Below are positions 50,601 to 62,998 of a stretch of DNA of 64,000 nt, piece by piece. A model generated the notes under the pieces. That model saw only the letters and a program-made list of their open reading frames with translations, was not told the DNA's origin and ran no database searches. Location of the stretch: assembly GCA_023101725.1 (NCBI GenBank), contig JALJCO010003884.1, positions 62,001 to 126,000 on the forward strand. The letters run 5' to 3'. Position numbers and translations under genes: made by a program. This DNA comes from Atherinomorus stipes. Lineage: Eukaryota > Chordata > Actinopteri > Atheriniformes > Atherinidae. Numbering within the stretch: position 1 is the stretch's first letter; each line of letters starts with the position of its first letter.

Positions 50601-53600
50601 ACGCCAGTGGAGAAAGACAAGAAGCCGGCCTATGTGTTTGTGTGGAAGACCTGGGGTGAGTGAGGTTGATTTCCGATGCTTCATCCATTGTTTTGATGTT
50701 TAAATGTTGAATCCAAGCGAGCGGGGATACCCGAGCATGATAAACCGGATGAAGTGAATTATTTTCCCAGGACAGTGTTGGCTGAATGTTGTGCTTGTTT
50801 GGCAGATCAGTACTGGCAAGTTGCAGATGGACCATCCTCCGCCCTGACCATTGATACAGACAACATCCCCCTGGGCTCGTACACCATGGATATAGTTATT
50901 TATCACTATCGGAGCAAAGAGAAATTCATTCCTTTGGGATATGCCTCCACCCAGTTCTCCATCACAGGTTTGTTAAGGTGGAAACACACCGGGCCAATTT
51001 TTGTCTGTTCGGTGTCATCGTGGAGTCTTTTCAAGTTGGGGACATGGGTCAGTTCAGTGTGTTCCATGTTGTTTGCTGTTGGCAGCCATCACCAGTGCTG
51101 TTGGTGTACTTGTCAACCGATTATACATGTTTTATCAGTATCAATCAGTTGTTCATTCAGTGATGGGCTAACTAATCAGATTGGAGGAGGGCTAGCTTTT
51201 ACTAGCAGATCAGAAAAAGAGAAGACCGTAAGTGACATCTGTAACAGTGCGTGGTCCTGTCACTATACTTCTGATTGATCATGTGCCCTGGCTACTTGGC
51301 CAAAGAGCTATCCCTTTGGCTGATTGGTAAATGCGCAAGACTCTCACCTGGGAGTCTGGGGATCAAATCCTGCCTTGGTCCTGGTTGTGCACCTTGTCGC
51401 ACATTATTTTGGATCAATCATCTCTATTCATGTTGGTCAAAAATATGGCGGAGCAGCTGATCAGCATGATAGTGGAGAGGCCAGCACTGTTTGCAGTTGG
51501 AGAGACATTTACAGTTTTCATTTTTGGGGGGCAACAATACAGATTAGTGATGCCTGCTGTTGTGGCAACATCATGCTTGCGCATGGGCAGAATTTGTGCC
51601 CAGGTCTGAAGTTGGTGTGTTCTTGAGTACTTTTCTGACTATGACGGCGAAACGGAGGCCAAATGATCAGCCCGACTCCCCGACACTGGTAGTTTGTCCA
51701 GTGTGTCTCCATCTTTAGATTGTAGGGAAGTGTTTGGATGAGAGGGAGGACAAATCGAAATCTTGTGGCCAATTCATCAGAAGCGGTTTTCTCATGTTTT
51801 ATGAATGGATTCGCCCTCCTAGATGGTACAACTAGTGAGGGAAGTTTTTGGTTTTCTCTTTTTTTCTTTGGTGGTAAATGTCGAGTATAGGGCAGGTGGA
51901 ATAATATAGTTTTTTGACCACTTCAGAAGATGAAATAAATTAAATATACTTATTAAGAAATAAATATACTTACTGTAGATATATACTTATACTTAGGTAC
52001 AAAATATAAAACCAAGGAGTCAGAAGTGCATGTGTTACAGTCACCTCTTGGCACTGCCCATGACCTGAACCTTAAAGAACTTTGTAAAGCCGCAACCAAG
52101 ATTCCCATAGTTCTTTCACCAGTACTGAAGTGGTAACATAACTGACTAAAATGAAGTAAACAATATTACCATTTACTCCACTGTCTCATTAATCTGTGTC
52201 CTTCAGATCAGATCCCCTTCGCTGTCTCCCTGGACCAAGTGAATGATGCTGTGGCTGGGGATTTGCGCTTCATTCAAAATAGGGCGATTGCCTTCACAGT
52301 CACCTTGCATGACCCCAGCGAGTACCTCAGTAACGCAGATATCACCTTCAACTGGGACTTTGGGGATGAAAGTGGGGCCCTCATATCCAGAGAGCTTACA
52401 GTCACTCACACCTACATCAGCTCTGGCTCCTTCAAGCCTCAGGTGGTGATCCAAGCAGTCATCCCAGATAAAGCCTGCGACCCACCGGCCAGCAGTCCAA
52501 CCACGGCTCCGGGCCCTCCTGCTGATCAGGCCACCACAGGTAAGGACCCAAACTCATGTCCACAAATTCTTCTTCATGGATGTTAAAAGCCTTTTGAAGA
52601 GCTATTGATGGTTCGTACCCTTTAAAATTCCACTACATCTCCAGCACCCCCAAGCGTTATCTCTCATATCAGCAGTTTCTCAGTGTGTAACTTTGTGGGG
52701 TAAATTATAACAGATAGTTTACCCTTTACTTGATCTGCAAAGGTTTCCAGGCATTTATATACCATCTGAGAGGTTTACAGTTCAGTCACCAAATATTAAT
52801 TCAGTGAATTTATATGATAAATCCACATCAGTGATCCATGATAACACCATTTTCCCATTTTCATCATAGAAAAGATCCCATAATTATAGGCGCTATACCT
52901 GATTTTGCACATTTTCAAACCATGAGCGAGGTGAACAGTGTAGTTTTTTTTAACTTAAGCCCCGCCCCTTACTGTTTCTCCCAGTGAGAAATGTTCCTAC
53001 CCTTTTTTTTCTCTCCTCCCACTCGACATGCATGAACAGTGCACAATGTCATACTCATGCACAAAGAAAACTCTCCAGAGAAACTTGCATCTTCCAGTCC
53101 ACATTCAGTCCGAGGCGTCCAGCTGCTCTCTACCTTCAGTACAATCCACCGAGATTTACATGAACTTTATCGCAGTCTCTCCTGCGTTTCAAGTTTCTCC
53201 TCCTCAGTTTTGATCCTTTCAGGCTGTTTAGCTGCGGTATCGCAACTTTCCCTTCGGAAGATGCCATGCGGTTCTGTTTACAAGTGCTGCCATGCATGTT
53301 AGGAAAACAATGAGTGGCTGATAGGAAACCGAAACTTATGTAGAACGAACCACATTGGCATGAGAGGAGCGTCACGCCAGGGTTAGAAACCTAAACTAAA
53401 AAAGCCTGGATTCATACATATACGCAATCAATGAGTGACTTATTTTCCTGAAATAACCTCTTTTAACACACATTATACCGTGTAGAAAGCAATTTTCTTA
53501 GAGAGATCAAAATAAAATCAGGTACAAGGCCTTTAATATATTGCAAAGAGTTCTTTATCTTGCAGGGTTATTGTAATAAAGCCACTTCCTGTCAAACTTG

Positions 53601-56600
53601 CCAAACAGAGAGCTTAAATTGGCTGTAATGTCCAATCAAAAGCAGCCCCATTAAAAAGGTTCTGTCTGAAGAACTGGACTGGTATTAAGTTAGACTTATT
53701 ATCTAAAAGGTGTGACCTTCTCCGGAGTCAGGAAGCCTGAGGGATCATCAAAAATCTCTTGCTCTGTAGAAATAGTTAGGGTCCCCCTCAGAACTTTGAG
53801 CAGGACACTATGTCTCTGGGGTCTTCTGGACTCTCTGGTTGCAGTTGGTTTCTGGCTGTTCTGGATGTTGACCGCTCAAAGCGCTTCTCGCTACACGTCA
53901 GATTTACCCGTTCACACACACATTCATACCCTGATAGACACAGCAGGAGGCAATGTGGGGTGTAGTGTCTAGCCCAGGGACACTTCAACATGTAGGCAAA
54001 CCTGGAATTGGTCCATCAACCTTTCAGTTGGTGGACGAGTGCTGTATAACCTGAGTCACCTGAGACATTCCATCATCTCCTCACTGACCTTTTGGATGAA
54101 AACAGGGATCACAGCCCAGCTGGCACCGGACGTCAGTTAGATGTAAGAGGGACGTTTGCGCCCTACATTGAAAAGACGTTTGTATTTGATTGAAAATGAA
54201 AATCAGGTTGATGTCTAAACTTAACGTTGATTTGATATCAAAATCCAACGTTGGACAGATGTTACATTATTACATCAAATCAACGTTGGGGTTTGACGTC
54301 AATCCAATTTTAATTTTCAACCAAAATGTAATGTCCATCCGATGTTGGATTTTTATGTCAAATAACTTGTTTGACATCAATCCAATTTTTGTTTTCAACC
54401 AAAATGTAATGTGATCCGAAACTGGATTTTTATGTCAAAACAAAGGTGGGGTTTGATGTCAATCCATTTTTAATTTCAAACAAAAAAAAAATCCATCCGG
54501 ATGTAGAATTTTATTTCAAAACAAAGGTGGGTTTTGAATAAAAAAAAATTTTTATTTAAAAAAAAAAAAAAAAATGAATATGGAGTTGGATATTTAATTA
54601 AAAATAAAGGTTGGGGATTAAAAAAAAATAAAAATTAAACCAAAATGTAACAATTGGATTTTAGTCAAAACAAGGGTGGGGTTGAATCACCACAAATTAC
54701 ATTTTCAACCGAAATATAACATCCATGTTGAATTTCCACGTCAGATCAACATTGGGGGTTGAAGTGAACCTAATTGACCAAAATATACTGTTTAGAGCAG
54801 TGATTCCCAACTTTTGTCCTCAAGGCACACTATCCTGAAGACTTTCCAGTTTGCCCTGTTAGGACACAGCTGATTCAAATCAAATGGATCTCTGACGAAC
54901 TCTGCACCAGTCTGCTACTAACCCATTAATGTGAGTCAGCTGTGTTTCTACAGGGAACATGGAAAGTCTTCATGATAATGTGCCTTGACGACCAGGATTG
55001 GGAATCACTGATTTAGAGCAAACTATAATTTTTTAAATCAACATAAATGATTTTCATCTTAGACTATAATACCATAACTTCTATCCAACATCAGGATATG
55101 CTATCATTCACCAACTGACATCAAATAAACATTGAAAGTATTACATCTAAACCCAATCTAATAAAAACTTCCACCTTACATATGAGTTTTTGGTCTAACG
55201 GCACTGAGATTTGACATCAGTAACACAGATCCAGTAGAACATGGATCAAGTTCTACTGTTTGGCTACATGGATGAATATTCAACCAAAATATCAACGTCT
55301 AATGTTGTTAGATTTGAACATTGGTCGGATGTTGGGATAATAACGTTGCACAGACATTGATGTTTGGTCAAAGATCCAACAACAACATGTCAATATTCTA
55401 CGTTGAACTGATGTTGGGATAATACGTTGAACTGATGTTGGGTATCTAGTAGGTACCAACATAACTTAAAAACAACCAAATATCAACGTCTAATGTTGTT
55501 AGATTTGAACGTTGGTCAGACGTTGGGATGAAAAAGTTCTACAGACATTGATGTTTGGTCAAAGATCCAACAACAACATGTCAATATTTTACGTTGAACT
55601 GATGTTGGGATAATACGTTGAAAAGACGTTGGGTATCTAGTAGGTACAAACATAACTTAAAACCAACCAAATATCAACGTCTAATGTTATTTTTGAACGT
55701 TGGTCAGACGTTGGGATGATGATGTTCTACAGACATTGATGTTTGGTCAAAGATCCAACAACGATATGTCAATATTCTACGGTGAACTGACGTTGGGATA
55801 ATACGTTGAAAAGACGTTGGGTATTGAGTAGGTACCAACACAACTTAAAACCAACCAAATATCAATGTCTAATCATATTAGATTTAAACATTGGTCAGAC
55901 GTTGGGATAATGACGTTGTACAGACATTGATGTTTGGTCGAAGATCCAATATCAACATGTCAATATTCTACGTTGAACTGACGTTGGGATAATATTTTGA
56001 ACAGACGTTGGGTATTGAGTAGGTACCAACACAACTTAAAAACAACAAAATATCAAAGTTATTTAACGTCAAATTCATACGTTAGGCTGACGTTGTAAGT
56101 TGACGTCATTCCAGTGTTGGATTTTGGGTATCTGACGTCAGAACCTAAATCTAACCAAAAATCAACGTCAACTGATGTTGTGTGCCTGCTGGGAGGTTTC
56201 TTCCCCCTGAGCCACAGCCACCCTTAGTCATTGCTGAATTTACATGCAGTATCAGTGGCAAGGGGTGTAGAGGAAACAGAAAACAGAGTGAAGAGAGGAA
56301 AAAAGGGGAGAAGATACACACACTCGAAATAAGAAGCAACAGCATCAGCAGTTCAATCTATACAGGAAAAACCAGACAACCAGTTGCTACACCTGTACGG
56401 AAACAGAAAACCTGAAACATCTTCAAGAAAAACAAAGCTGACAGTCAGCGGGAGCATTGGGAGGCTGGGAAAAAAACATGAATAACAAAAACATCAGCAA
56501 CACAAAGAATAAAGTAAATAAATGAAGTCCACATTACAGGGGTGGCTCACAGTAAACAATAAACAAATAATACTGCTGTTCATGATGATTAAAAAAACTG

Positions 56601-59126
56601 AACATTGTTGAACATTGAACATATTAAATGAACGCACAAGGCCAACAACAACAAATTAATATTCTTTTAATTAAAAAAAAAAGGAACCTTTTGCTTTAAC
56701 ATTAAGGTTTTTTTCTGATGGCATAGTTTTTCTGCCCAGATTCATCATCAGAACAGAACCAACATTTATGATTTTATCTTATTTACAGGAATACTAAGCA
56801 AAACTAGTAAACTGTTGATTGCAGAACCAGAAACCAATTTCTCATATTTCCATATAAATCATGGGCAAGAATATGACTAACAGATGCTTTGTGAGTGGAA
56901 AGTAGAGAGAGGAAGGCTGAATGTCTGGCTTGAAGCGTGATTCAAGAGAAATATGCATGACAGAAAGAGAATGACTGCCAATATTGTAGAGACCCCCTAC
57001 AAAACCAAAAATCATGTTTTTAGGGGAGTTTGTCTGCATCGATGAGTTGAAATGTTGCTGTAGGTTTACTTATGCCTTTATACAAATTCAGCTATTTGCC
57101 CTGTTTTTAGTCTCTCAACCACAAAGATGAATAACTATTTTTTTCAATCTTTTCCATGTGAAGTAAGAACTTCTGCACTGGTGTCTGCTGCACCCCTACT
57201 GGTTTCCACCAAGCCAACTGGAATGAATGTCAACCTGGCTCTGTCAGACATGGAAGAGGACAATGCTGAAGGTGAGGCCTCCACTGCCTCCATTCCTCAG
57301 TCAGCCCAGGAACCACCCACAGTGGAAAAGACTCCCGCTCTCTCTAACCAGCTGCCAGTGGCAGGCCAGATTAGGGACAAGCTGGCCACAGGTAATGATG
57401 ATTATGATCACAACTATGTCAGTAAATAAATTCTGTAAGTCACATGTTCAGAATTCACTTGCTAAATTAAAAAGGATTTAAAAATATGAAACAATGAAAA
57501 ATCTACGCAGTTAATGATCAACATCATATCAATAAAACTTGAAACATGTCTTCCTTTCTTGGCAGAGTCAAGAAAGCAGAGAAAAATATGCAGCAGCTAC
57601 AGCCTAATCCAATATTATATTTACTGGGATGTATCCCTAAAAAAATCAAAATAAGAACACTAAATTTTTTGCTCATATTGGGCTGAAAGGCTGTCGTGAC
57701 CCAATAGGAGATGAACCTCCCTCAATATATTGGAAGTCTTTGATATAACACTATATTTCTCTGGAAAGTCTAAAATTTGGTATTAGGCTAGAAGGACCTT
57801 TTTTTTAGAACAAAGTTTGGCAAAGTGTTGGATTACCTGGGAACTGAGACTGCAACTGACTGAAATGGTAGACCTAATTACTGTAGATCACAGCTGTGGA
57901 TGTATTACAGACTTACTACATTTCTTATGTAATCTGCATGCTCTGTACTGGACTGTTATAATTTTGAAAATGTTCTATAAAAAGAGTGTTTAAAACAAAC
58001 AAACAAAACAAAACAAAAAAAACTTCAATGGGAAAAATGCCACACTTAAAATATATAAAGAATAAAACAATTTTTTTATTTGTTTATTTTATTTATTTAT
58101 TTTTTGCTTGTAATAAGCAAAAAAATCTGCCAATGGAAAATTCTCTTAGATCTCTTGAAGTAAGCCTTCCAGCTAATTTCAAGATAATCTCGAAATTAGC
58201 TGGAAAAACTCATTCTTAGCAGAGATATGACTCAAAATATGATTTTCAAGACTCTTTCACTTAATGACATATTTAAGGATGCATTGTCTAGAACAATTTC
58301 CTGTTTTCTCGCACCAGATGCACGGAGGACAGTGATGTTAAACGGCCGAGATGCAGCCGTCGTTGTTAAGAGGGCTGCTGCTGATAAACCATCTGATGAT
58401 GACGACTGTGTGATATATAGATATGGCTCCTTCTGCACTGGCATCGAGGTCTTTGGTGGGTTACTTTTATCAGAGCTGTTTTCTTTTACAAAAGTGAAGT
58501 AAACCATTTAAAATGACAGTGAATAATGCTACTTCCCTCTGCCTCTGTTTTAAGAGGGCATTGAAAAAGTTGAGATTGTGCAGATGGACAACACTGTTGT
58601 AGCAACACCTGGAATGGATACCAGTGCTTTAGAGGTCACTGTTACCTGCCAGGGAAGGTAAATACTCATGCCTTACACTTTAAATCATTAACACAGCAAA
58701 TTAGGTTGCACAGATTCCTTTCTAAAATGATTATTTTTACCTCTTGCAGTCTTCCAAAGGAGGTGTGCAGTATGATTCTGGATGCAGAGTGTTTGAAGCC
58801 AATTCACACAACATGCAACATGGTGGAGCCCTCCAAGGAGTGTCAGCTAGTGTTGCGTCACTTCTTCAATGACTCTGGGGTCTACTGCATCAATGTTTCC
58901 CTGTCAAATGATGTTAATTTAGCTGTTACCAGTGCCAAAGTAAAAGTTGACATGGGTATGAGTCATTACCACAATATAAAGAGTCCTTACATGTCTGCTC
59001 TGTTCTCCTTACTGATGGTGAGACCTTCATTTCAGGCTCAGGTATTTCCTCCCCTGGTCCTGTTGTCATGCTGCTGGGTGTCCTGGTACTACTTCTAGTG
59101 GTGGGGATAGTTGCATATTCCTACAG
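47584..59126 (+). CDS. pmel: Premelanosome protein PMEL (silver), 3' end unresolved
   Basis: Type I membrane glycoprotein that is cleaved to form amyloid fibrils on which melanin is laid down in melanosomes. Exons: 47584-47649, 49231-49326, 49415-49561, 50527-50655, 50806-50967, 52207-52539, 57164-57391, 58318-58455, 58555-58657, 58750-58955, 59036-59126. Phases from exon 2 onward all agree. N-terminal region: exons 2-5 (WNTKMYPIWKDGDPRF; YVFVWKTWGDQYWQV). PKD domain: exon 6 (ITFNWDFGDESGALISREL). Linker: exon 7, short and without the ten mammalian RPT repeats. Exon 8 has VVVKRA, matching the convertase site VKR, then DCVIYRYGSF. Kringle-like domain: exons 9-10, Cys-rich (CQGSLPKEVC). Exon 11 is the transmembrane helix (VVMLLGVLVLLLVVGIVAYS). 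Exon 1 carries a one-base frame problem, and no cytoplasmic-tail exon was confirmed. pmela versus pmelb is not resolved. Confidence 0.9.
48346..48425. repeat. Short decayed minisatellite in PMEL intron 1
   Basis: Imperfect repeats of about 10-20 bases built on GATGTCCCTGGATGTTCCCA, at least four units. Non-coding. Confidence 0.6.
49607..50000 (+). mobile_element. Two tandem tRNA-derived SINE-like units
   Basis: Both units start TGTGACAGTTGACGG (49607 and 49847) and carry an A-box-like TTGGCTGACTGG (49653 and 49936) and a B-box-like segment (GGGGTTCACATCC; GGGGATTGAATCC). This spacing is that of a tRNA-derived polymerase III promoter. A third copy sits at 51237-51400. They lie in PMEL intron 3 and do not fold into a proper tRNA that I can see. 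Confidence 0.65.
51237..51400 (+). mobile_element. tRNA-derived SINE-like copy 3
   Basis: Shares CCCTGGCTACTTGGCCA, CTTTGGCTGATTGG (A box), CTCACCTGGGAGTCTGGGG and GGATCAAATCC (B box) with the units at 49607-50000, in the same orientation. Located in PMEL intron 5. Confidence 0.65.
53850..54065. repeat. Dispersed teleost repeat
   Basis: CCCGTTCACACACACATTCATACC, then GGGGTGTAGTGTCTAGCCCAGGGACACTTC and GACGAGTGCTGTATAACCTGAGTCACC, form a sequence pattern I recognise from many fish genomes. Non-coding; the boundaries are approximate. Confidence 0.55.
54180..54770. repeat. Tandem array, period about 80 bp, decaying rightwards
   Basis: Units read GTTTGATGTCAATCCAATTTT, TTCAACCAAAATGTAATGTCC and GATGTTGGATTTTTATGTCAAA. 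Starts lie at about 54290, 54370, 54450, 54530 and later, with increasing A-runs. The open frame at 54190-54414 reflects the repeat and is not a gene. PMEL intron 6. Confidence 0.85.
54798..55010. mobile_element. hAT MITE inserted in the array
   Basis: Ends CAGTGATTCCCAA and TTGGGAATCACTG are perfectly inverted. Flanks GTTTAGAG and ATTTAGAG match at 7 of 8 positions. At 213 bp it is non-coding. It separates the 80-bp array from the 190-bp array. Confidence 0.9.
55100..56190. repeat. ACGTTG-rich tandem array, period about 190 bp
   Basis: Each unit begins CAACCAAATATCAACGTCTA and contains GTTGGTCAGACGTTGGGAT, CAGACATTGATGTTTGGTCAA, GTCAATATTCTACGTTGAAC and GGTACCAACATAACTTAAAA. Unit starts are near 55277, 55475, 55665, 55852 and 56044, that is spacings of 187-198 bp. 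CAACGT/ACGTTG words recur every 20-40 bases within a unit and on both strands. No coding frame spans it. PMEL intron 6. Confidence 0.9.
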
Positions 59127-62100
59127 GTAAAGACTATGGTTGCAATTGTAGATATCAATTTTCTTAAAGAAAGTTAATTCAAATTTCACCTGCAAACATT
59201 TGTTAAGTACCTCGTAAATTTTTTCATAAAAGTACATGTTTAAAAGCTCTTCTAATAATCACTTCGGATTTCAGATTCAGATTTTTACTCATGCAAAAGA
59301 GGCCTGCCTCATTCTTACATCATTTTAACATGAACTTGTTTAGTCTATGCAAATTTATCTAAAGAATCGTGTAAATTTATGGGGAAATCTGGGCTTCGGT
59401 ATCTTCCTAAGGAAGATGTGACCTGAGAAAACCAGGGATTCTCCAATTGATGGATAACCATACTAGCTTCTGTGCTATAGCTGCCCACCTTCACCCCTGA
59501 ATATATTCAGACTCTCATGACTCTTTGACTTAATATCCCTTTAAAATGAAATATTTTAGTAGAATATTCATTTTCTGTCTTGCAATACGCCTGAGATCTG
59601 CACGTAAGTAGGGTTGCATGCCGGTGTGTGACTGGGCTTGTGAGGCACCCTGCTTGCTCCTTGGCGGCCAGAGTCCCTGGTGCCCATGCTCTGTGGCCAA
59701 GGGGCCTCTGGCTGGGGCCCTCCTCTCCCATCCATTGGGTGGGTGTGTTGTTATCCCTGTGATGGGCTGGTTAAGTTTCAGGTCCCATAGTGCTGGTTGG
59801 CCAAGCCTTGGGATCCTCTTTGTCAGTTGCTGATCTTTGGAAGGGAACATGTTTGCATGTGCAAGAAAAAAAGTGTCTCCAGCAGTCTGTACTACAGCAT
59901 CCCACCATAGATTCTTTCAGATAATACTGCTGTAAACTTTTTTCCTGTCCATTAAACATGTATGAGAAACTTCCATGACCCCCGAAGTAAGTGGGAGTGA
60001 AGATCATGCTCATTGTTTTGCTTCTCTTTGATTTGGAGTTTGACAGTTGGTCAGAATCTCCTTTCCAATACCTTTCCTTGGAAGGCTGAGTGGTGTGATC
60101 AACACACCAGTCTGCTGGTCTACATGGGTCCATTCAAGACTTCCATGCAATTTTAAAGAGACATGACAGCCAAGACAGCCTTATAATGTCCAGAGCCTTC
60201 AGCATTCAGGGCTGAGTCTCACCTATCCCTCCCCTTTGCCAACAAGAAACATTGTCACTGCCTTGGTGACACTCTCTAAGGTGATGGCTGCACCTTTCCC
60301 CAATGCCTCAGATTCTGTTTCCTCACTGGAGAACACGGACGCTGAAGATCTTCAAAGTGCTCGTTCCTTCACCTGATGATGTTCCCAGATTGGTTCAGCA
60401 GTTCTATAATAAGACCAAACATGACTTGGGTTGGGCCAGGAGGCCAACCAGAAGTCCCTCTCCATGGATCTGCACAGAAGTCAGAAACAAAACACTGCTT
60501 GTAGTTAAAATCCGGGAGATCATTGCTCTCACTCATTTCCCACATTGGGATTGAAGTCCTTTACGTGAACAAGAGTCCCCAGGTCAAGACTTCCTTGACA
60601 CCACCCAGAGTCTCCAGGAAGGCTGAATACTCCAAACTTGAGTTTTATACTGATACACAAACCAGCCAGTTTTTGAGAGAATGTTCCTTGTAATGGTCCA
60701 TGTCCCGACAGGCAGTTTGTATCATCAGGAATTGGCATGCTCAAGACCCTGCATTTGCCTTCCAACCACCTCACATTGACTTGATCTCAAAATTCCTTGG
60801 GTTCACCACCTGCAGGTGGCAAATTGTGATCTTTTGAGGCTGGCGCCTGCCAAGCCCTGGGTGCCAAGGCTTAACTACCTGCTCACAGTCACTCCTATGG
60901 TCAACTTGGAATCCCACAAATAATCAGGGCAATGAAATGTGTTACGCAGCACTGTAGAAATGTTCCATCAAACCTGTCCTAAAAAGTTACATTTGGTCAG
61001 TTTAATCTGCTTACTGATGTGATCAAGGTCAGGGCATGCGGGGTGACCTGGTTGGGCACAGGCCACCCCTAAAATCTAACTGGCCCCTTAGGTTCCACCT
61101 TTAAGAATTGGCAGTCAATTTCTGATGAATATTTATTGTAAAATGACCTTTACCTGAGTAAAGCTGACATGCCAATGTGTCAGTGAATGTGACACTGTAA
61201 CAATGGAGGAGATCATTAGAACGTTCATTTTCAGAGCGACACAAAAAAGGTAGTAAAGTAGATTATGGTGGTCTGTGTAGTCTATAGATACTTCTTCTTT
61301 GCTTCTTTTGCTGGTTGCATGTGAGATAGACTGCTCAATGCTGCCCCCACCCCCTACCTCTCATGGTTTCTGGTGGTACTGCTCCATTTGGTATGATGGG
61401 TACGCATATGTAGAGGACACAGATAATGGACTGTATATATAGCATCTATAGCATCTGTATATGCTATAAGACCACATTCACTGCATTTTTCGTACTTTAT
61501 CCTTTAAAGACACACAACGTAACTTTTAGACCTAAAAGATATGCTTTTCTGACTCGTTTTGACGGCACATCAACATTTATTATGAACATTTTCAAGCCGT
61601 CACTGCCCAACGGCATCCTGAGGCTCAGAAACTGTAACTTTTGTATCCGGGACAGGACCGTGACGTTGCAGCCGACTACTGGTTGCGCATCGCGGCACTT
61701 ACTAGTTAATCCGATGTGATCTTTGGATGGAGATCACAACACTGACAAACAGATATGAACCAAATATGAACACAATGGGTGTTGTGAACGTGCGTCATGT
61801 CATATTAGGTAAAGAAATGCAAGGAAACATTACCGGAGGGAGAGAGGAAAAGGAGGAGAGAAAGGGACGGAACAAGAGTCAAGATAAGACTGCCTTTTAC
61901 TGGCTGGAGTGAGCTCATAGTACAGGTACAATGCAAGATGGATGCTAGTTTAGCTGTTGATAAGGGGCTCGTCACCGAGAAAACTTCTAAAAGTTCTGTT
62001 GTGGGTCTTTAATAAACTATTTATGCATTTACCAACTTGCCTGTTTGTGGTTCTCTCCAAAGGCACTTTAAGTCCTACCGTCCTTTGAAGGAAGGCATTT

Positions 62101-62880
62101 CTGCATCTGAAGGACCAGAGCAGGTTCGGGCCCTCAACTGTTCTGGACCATCGATGTTTTGGACCTCCCTTACCAGACAAGGAGCCATTGACAACTGTCC
62201 CCTGCTACAGGACAGGCTACAGTAATTTCCAAAAAACTCCGACAGCATCTAATATGATAACTATAAACACCTGGGAAGGTTTTTTTTTATATGTGTTTTG
62301 CAAACTTGTTTTCTCTTTTTTTCTATTACTTTTGGATTAAAAACTTCACAAATGTGTATTAATTAGGATTAAATCAGACTAAATCCTGAAATTTTGTCTT
62401 AGAAATGACGATTTTTCTTTTTGTATGTTCATGAAACAAATTTGAATGTGAATGTTTAATTTGGATAAAACTGAAGTTGGTTGTTTTCAAATAAACTATT
62501 TGAATTTTGTTGCTGTTTATTCTCTAGACAGTTGTTAAGAAAACAGTTGAAGCATGATAAAAAAAAAGTACCACATAAATTACCATAACCTCCAACAAAT
62601 AATCTGATTCCCATGAACTCCTTCCTCTTTCCAGAGGTAAAAATGAAAATGCTTGATTGTAATCAGCTCAAAATATTGTTAAAAAAAAAGCCTCATTCTC
62701 TTCTGAAATCCAGTCATTCAGATTCCAACTAACAGATTTATGTTATTATTCATTACTCATTATTATTCCCATATATTATTTGAACCCAAACCTTAAATAG
62801 GCCATGAAACAGAACTCTAAAAGAACATTCATGCCAATGAGTTCATATTTGTAGAGATAGAAAGGACCGACAAGTTCATG
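59127..62880. other. PMEL-tubulin intergenic region, repeat-like
   Basis: 59590-60900 is GC-richer and reads like diverged retroelement sequence with many stops (for example the GGCGGCCAGAGTCCCTGGTG region near 59663), but I cannot assign a family. 61505-61700 begins TTTAAAGACACACAACGTAAC, a pattern common in fish TTAA MITEs. The rest shows nothing I recognise. A candidate PMEL terminal exon (ttcctctttccag|AGGTAAAAATGAAAATGCTTGA, 62635) is possible but weak. Confidence 0.4.
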
Positions 62881-62890
62881 TCACAGAGAT

Positions 62891-62896
62891 TTTATT
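62891..62896 (-). terminator. Alpha-tubulin polyadenylation signal
   Basis: The plus strand TTTATT is AATAAA on the minus strand, about 105 bases past the tubulin stop codon, a typical position for a short 3'UTR. Confidence 0.75.
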
Positions 62897-62998
62897 CAGA
62901 ACAAAGCCAAACTTGACATTTTCAGAGTTTGAATTGAACAGCCAAACTGATACTTGAACTGATGACCAATGTTTCCTGTTAAATTCCTCCATGTTCCT

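Noticed and set aside
50754..51278. 174-codon open frame starting before PMEL exon 5
   Set aside because: Only 50806-50967 is the real exon (both splice sites and phase agree); the rest is intron read-through into the SINE-like copy.
54190..54414. Open frame with repeated FNQNVM-like words
   Set aside because: It is simply the 80-bp tandem array translated; no start context, splice sites or constraint.
62626..62660. PMEL terminal exon encoding GKNENA and stop
   Set aside because: The acceptor is good, but the peptide lacks the sorting signals of known tails and is 3.5 kb away; kept only as a weak candidate.
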